Assembly: GCF_910592395.1 (NCBI RefSeq)
Contig: NC_088310.1
Span: 629,501-693,500 of the forward strand
Length of the DNA: 64,000 nt
Reading direction: 5' to 3'
From: Lineus longissimus
Taxonomy: Eukaryota; Nemertea; Pilidiophora; Heteronemertea; Lineidae
Shown here: positions 61,401 through 64,000 of the stretch, piece by piece
How the letters are laid out: every line of letters begins with the position of its first letter
Numbering within the stretch: position 1 is the first letter of the stretch
Notes under the pieces: generated by a model
Told to the model about the DNA's origin: nothing
The model's input: the letters and a program-made list of their open reading frames with translations, nothing else
Database searches by the model: none
Position numbers and translations under genes: made by a program

Positions 61401-62383
61401 TCAATGATATGGACATCTTCACCGTCTCGTTCAATGAAATCACATTCTGTTGTGGCGGTACGTTCATAGTATCAGGTAATAAATAGTCATTGTTGTCCCT
61501 TTCTACGAGTTTCCCGTCATTTCATTATTCCAACGAATCGGGGAACTCTGATTATGGCTCCGACTTCTGATGATTCATCCTGTCTTCTCCTTTGATTTTA
61601 ATAAACAGCTCACACAGCAAACGGATGATAAAATCACGGTACTGCTTCAGTGCAGCGATTGGAGTTCCCTTGGTTATAAATGGTATACTTGCTTTTGATT
61701 ATGATGGTACAGTGTTTGCCTCTCTTTCTAACATTGCCTGTTAGGGACAGAACAGCATTTTATCCAGACCCTACGTTCATACCACAAAGCTTGAGTTGTC
61801 CCCATCTCTTTAATCTTTTCTTGAATTTGTGAAGGAAGGAGAATAATGTGGAAATGAAACTAGAAAACAGAGGAACTTAAATAACAAAACAAAATAAACA
61901 TAAAACTCATCTCTAATGTCGACAATCCACTCTTCAAACAATCCCAATTGAGAGAATTCAGTAATTGTTTAACCGGCGGTTATTCATTATGATATTTGGC
62001 CTATCCCGGCAGCAATCTTTAAATGTCTTGGGACAGATAAGTTTCAATTAGAGATGACACCGAAGATGATGCGAGATTCCTTAAGAGGATATCGGATGTC
62101 TTATGATTGGTAATGAAGTCAGCCATCTTGAGTTAGAGAAGATAGGAAAAGTTAGGTCAGGGGTCATAGCGGATCAGTTTCGTAATTCAAAAGTTATTAG
62201 ATTGGGTAGTAAACCTATTGAAATGGAGATCATATCTTGAGTGATAAAGCAATTGCACGCTATTGTGTTATGAACATGCTTCCATTCCCGTTATGACATT
62301 CTTTGGTACAGAGTGGTTTCAGCTAGTAACTTGCCTTTCATGCGCAGCTCAGTTACATTATGCAATGGTGTCGAGATTATTTC
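58433..62383. other. Non-coding stretch with unassigned ORFs
   Basis: ORFs at 58515-58841 (108 codons), 59511-59777 (88 codons, containing DGRIFLYEVRFTYRDGTKKY) and 60870-61100 (76 codons) have plausible composition but no recognised domain or splice support. A vague tRNA-like box A (TTTCAGCAGGTAGAACACC) lies near 59818. Confidence 0.4.
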
Positions 62384-62453
62384 TGCTCAAAATGAACAAA
62401 CATCATCAATCCCAAAACTTTTTTGACTTTGAAATTTTTCAAAATTTTGAATT
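62384..62453 (-). repeat. Dispersed, inverted copy of the 140-bp repeat
   Basis: Read on the minus strand it has TTCAAAATTTTGAAAAATTT, then CAAAG, TTTTGGGATTGATGATGTTT and GTTCATTTTGAGC. This matches the first half of the 140-bp unit at 13461 in order, with a few substitutions. It shows that the repeat is a dispersed family. Confidence 0.75.
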
Positions 62454-62460
62454 TTTTTTT

Positions 62461-62482
62461 GCTAACCCTTACCCTAACCCTC
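62461..62482. repeat. Short telomere-like tract
   Basis: CTAACCCTTACCCTAACCCT on the + strand equals imperfect TTAGGG repeats on the minus strand, directly next to the 140-bp family copy. With only about three units it is not a chromosome end. Confidence 0.6.
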
Positions 62483-64000
62483 GATGTTTCTCATCATGAA
62501 GTTCATCATTTTGACAATTCCTACAGTAATTGGTGCAGAAAGGTACCTGGGCTGGAAAGTGAAGTTGGTTTGTATCTCTAGGCATATAGATGTTTGGTAT
62601 TGATTATTTTTGCATTTGTGACGTACACAGTAGGCATAAGTAGATAAGACAACGTTGGAATTATTGTTTATGTTGTTCATTATCATGTTTGTTTAACCTT
62701 TGGTGGTTGATGACAGACTGATCACTGTGTACTAAGCCAGTTCATGCAAAGACTGATAGACTTAGATTCAGCCGTAACTCCACGGCCCTAAATGTTAGAT
62801 CCTCGCTGGTTTTGATATGGCATGCATATTTGAGTTACACTGTACACACAAGTGTCACTTTATCAACATCCATAGACCTGTTTTTCAGCGGCCAAACGAT
62901 GTAGAGGAAGGCAGACTTCCCTGTCAGTGAAGCCTCTCCAGTGGCATGTATTTATGCCTTGTGGTTCAAGATTACCTTTCTGGGATTATTTTCAGATGTG
63001 GACTATCTCTCTATGTCACACCAATAAGGGTTAACAATGACAACAGCAAGAACACCCTCTCAGCTTGACCCCGAAGATATGTCAACCAGCTTAACATGTG
63101 ATGAATGACCATGAAAAGAATCGTCAAAAACCACTCCTAGCTCTTGTATCCCTCGTGATCGCAGAGTGAATCAGGATCATCAATTTCGCATGTTACAAGA
63201 CAAGGCGGGCAGCTGGTAGTGAAGATCCAATTCTTTGCAACTTTCCGTCTTTCATGTTTAATCTACTGTCGATAGAAACACCATTGATTATTGAATGCTT
63301 GTTGATACCGTAAGATTGATACGTCTAATGTCTGACAAACTCAATACGAATATGTCGCATACAACTTCACCGTTAATGGTAGGTTGGGGGATTCTTTGTT
63401 CCGTTCACGACTTTCTTGTTGAGATTGACAAAAACGTAGCACTGCTGAATGGCGGACATGACAGGAATGTTGCGGAATATTGACAACATTGTTAAAATCT
63501 CCTCCTCCGCTCGAGCACACGAACGATTTATCACTGAAAAAATTAAACTAGAAATGTATTTTAAAAAGCACCCACAGAATCATTAATTAAAATGTTAAAA
63601 TTGTCCTTAACAAATGAATATATGACGAAAAAAATTTCATTTTCTCCATCTTCTCTCCAGTTAGTAGCTTCCTCTTTCCCCCTAGGTAAACTTGTGATGT
63701 CCTTCTGTAACTGTGTCTCTAAAACGGCTTATCAAGTTCCATCATCCCCCTCAAATTGGCTCCTGCTTGACTTCTATCTTGTCTCCCTCAAAAACAAGTT
63801 AATACAATATTTCAATTAGTTTAAAATTTGATTTGACATAACTCAATTGATTCCTTGCACAAACAGTTTGGTAGCGTCTACCGTTTGATCGGGCGGCTGG
63901 TGATTGCACAATTAGTTAGTGGCAGGTTGCTGTTTGTCGTTATTTCCACTGCGCTTTCTTGACAAAAAGAGAAGATTAAAGGACAGCTACTTTACTATGA
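62483..64000. other. Non-coding stretch to window end
   Basis: Nothing firm was seen. A pyrimidine-rich acceptor-like run (TTTCCCCCTAG) at 63674-63684 precedes an open + stretch, but no donor or domain supports an exon. Confidence 0.4.

Noticed and set aside
62461-62482. Chromosome end
   Set aside because: Only about three imperfect telomere-like units, with ordinary sequence on both sides.

Overview
This is nuclear DNA of an invertebrate animal. It is AT-rich and gene-poor. It has split genes with GT-AG introns (the clearest gene has eight exons in 5 kb, with introns of about 200 to 1,000 bases), Pol III-type tRNA-derived repeats, a LINE 3' end, a transposon with terminal inverted repeats, and long minisatellites. 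I see no bacterial operons, Shine-Dalgarno-led genes or CRISPR. The phylum cannot be fixed from sequence alone; a marine invertebrate would fit.

Region 1 (1867-6821, + strand) holds the one gene I can read with confidence. Eight exons join in a single open frame of about 415 codons and encode MAM - LDL-receptor class A - MAM, followed by a short Pro/Thr linker. That domain order is the ectodomain signature of ALK/LTK-family receptor tyrosine kinases. The N-terminal part of the first MAM lies before the window. The glycine-rich, transmembrane and kinase parts were not found, so the gene either continues through very long introns or is another MAM/LDLa protein. Four weaker candidate exons further along the + strand (about 16.8, 22.7, 34.0 and 48.5 kb) are all compatible with phase 1-1 and could be parts of its stalk.

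Region 2 (10.4-11.3 kb) is a TTAA-flanked inverted-repeat element inside a 40-bp tandem repeat; joining the flanks restores a repeat unit. Region 3 (13.46-13.82 kb) is a 140-bp tandem repeat, with a diverged inverted copy at 62.4 kb beside a telomere-like tract.

Region 4 (about 17.3-21.0 kb) is a compound minisatellite: about 39 copies of a 51-bp unit (which keeps a 724-codon frame open on the minus strand), about 11 copies of an 86-bp unit, and decayed ancestral units around both.

Region 5 (21-64 kb) is mostly featureless intron or intergenic DNA. It contains SINE-like and tRNA-like elements (24.3, 35.25, 48.8, 49.7 kb), a LINE fragment (51 kb), several small tandem duplications, G/C homopolymers, and a probable pair of minus-strand coding exons at 45.72-46.11 kb.
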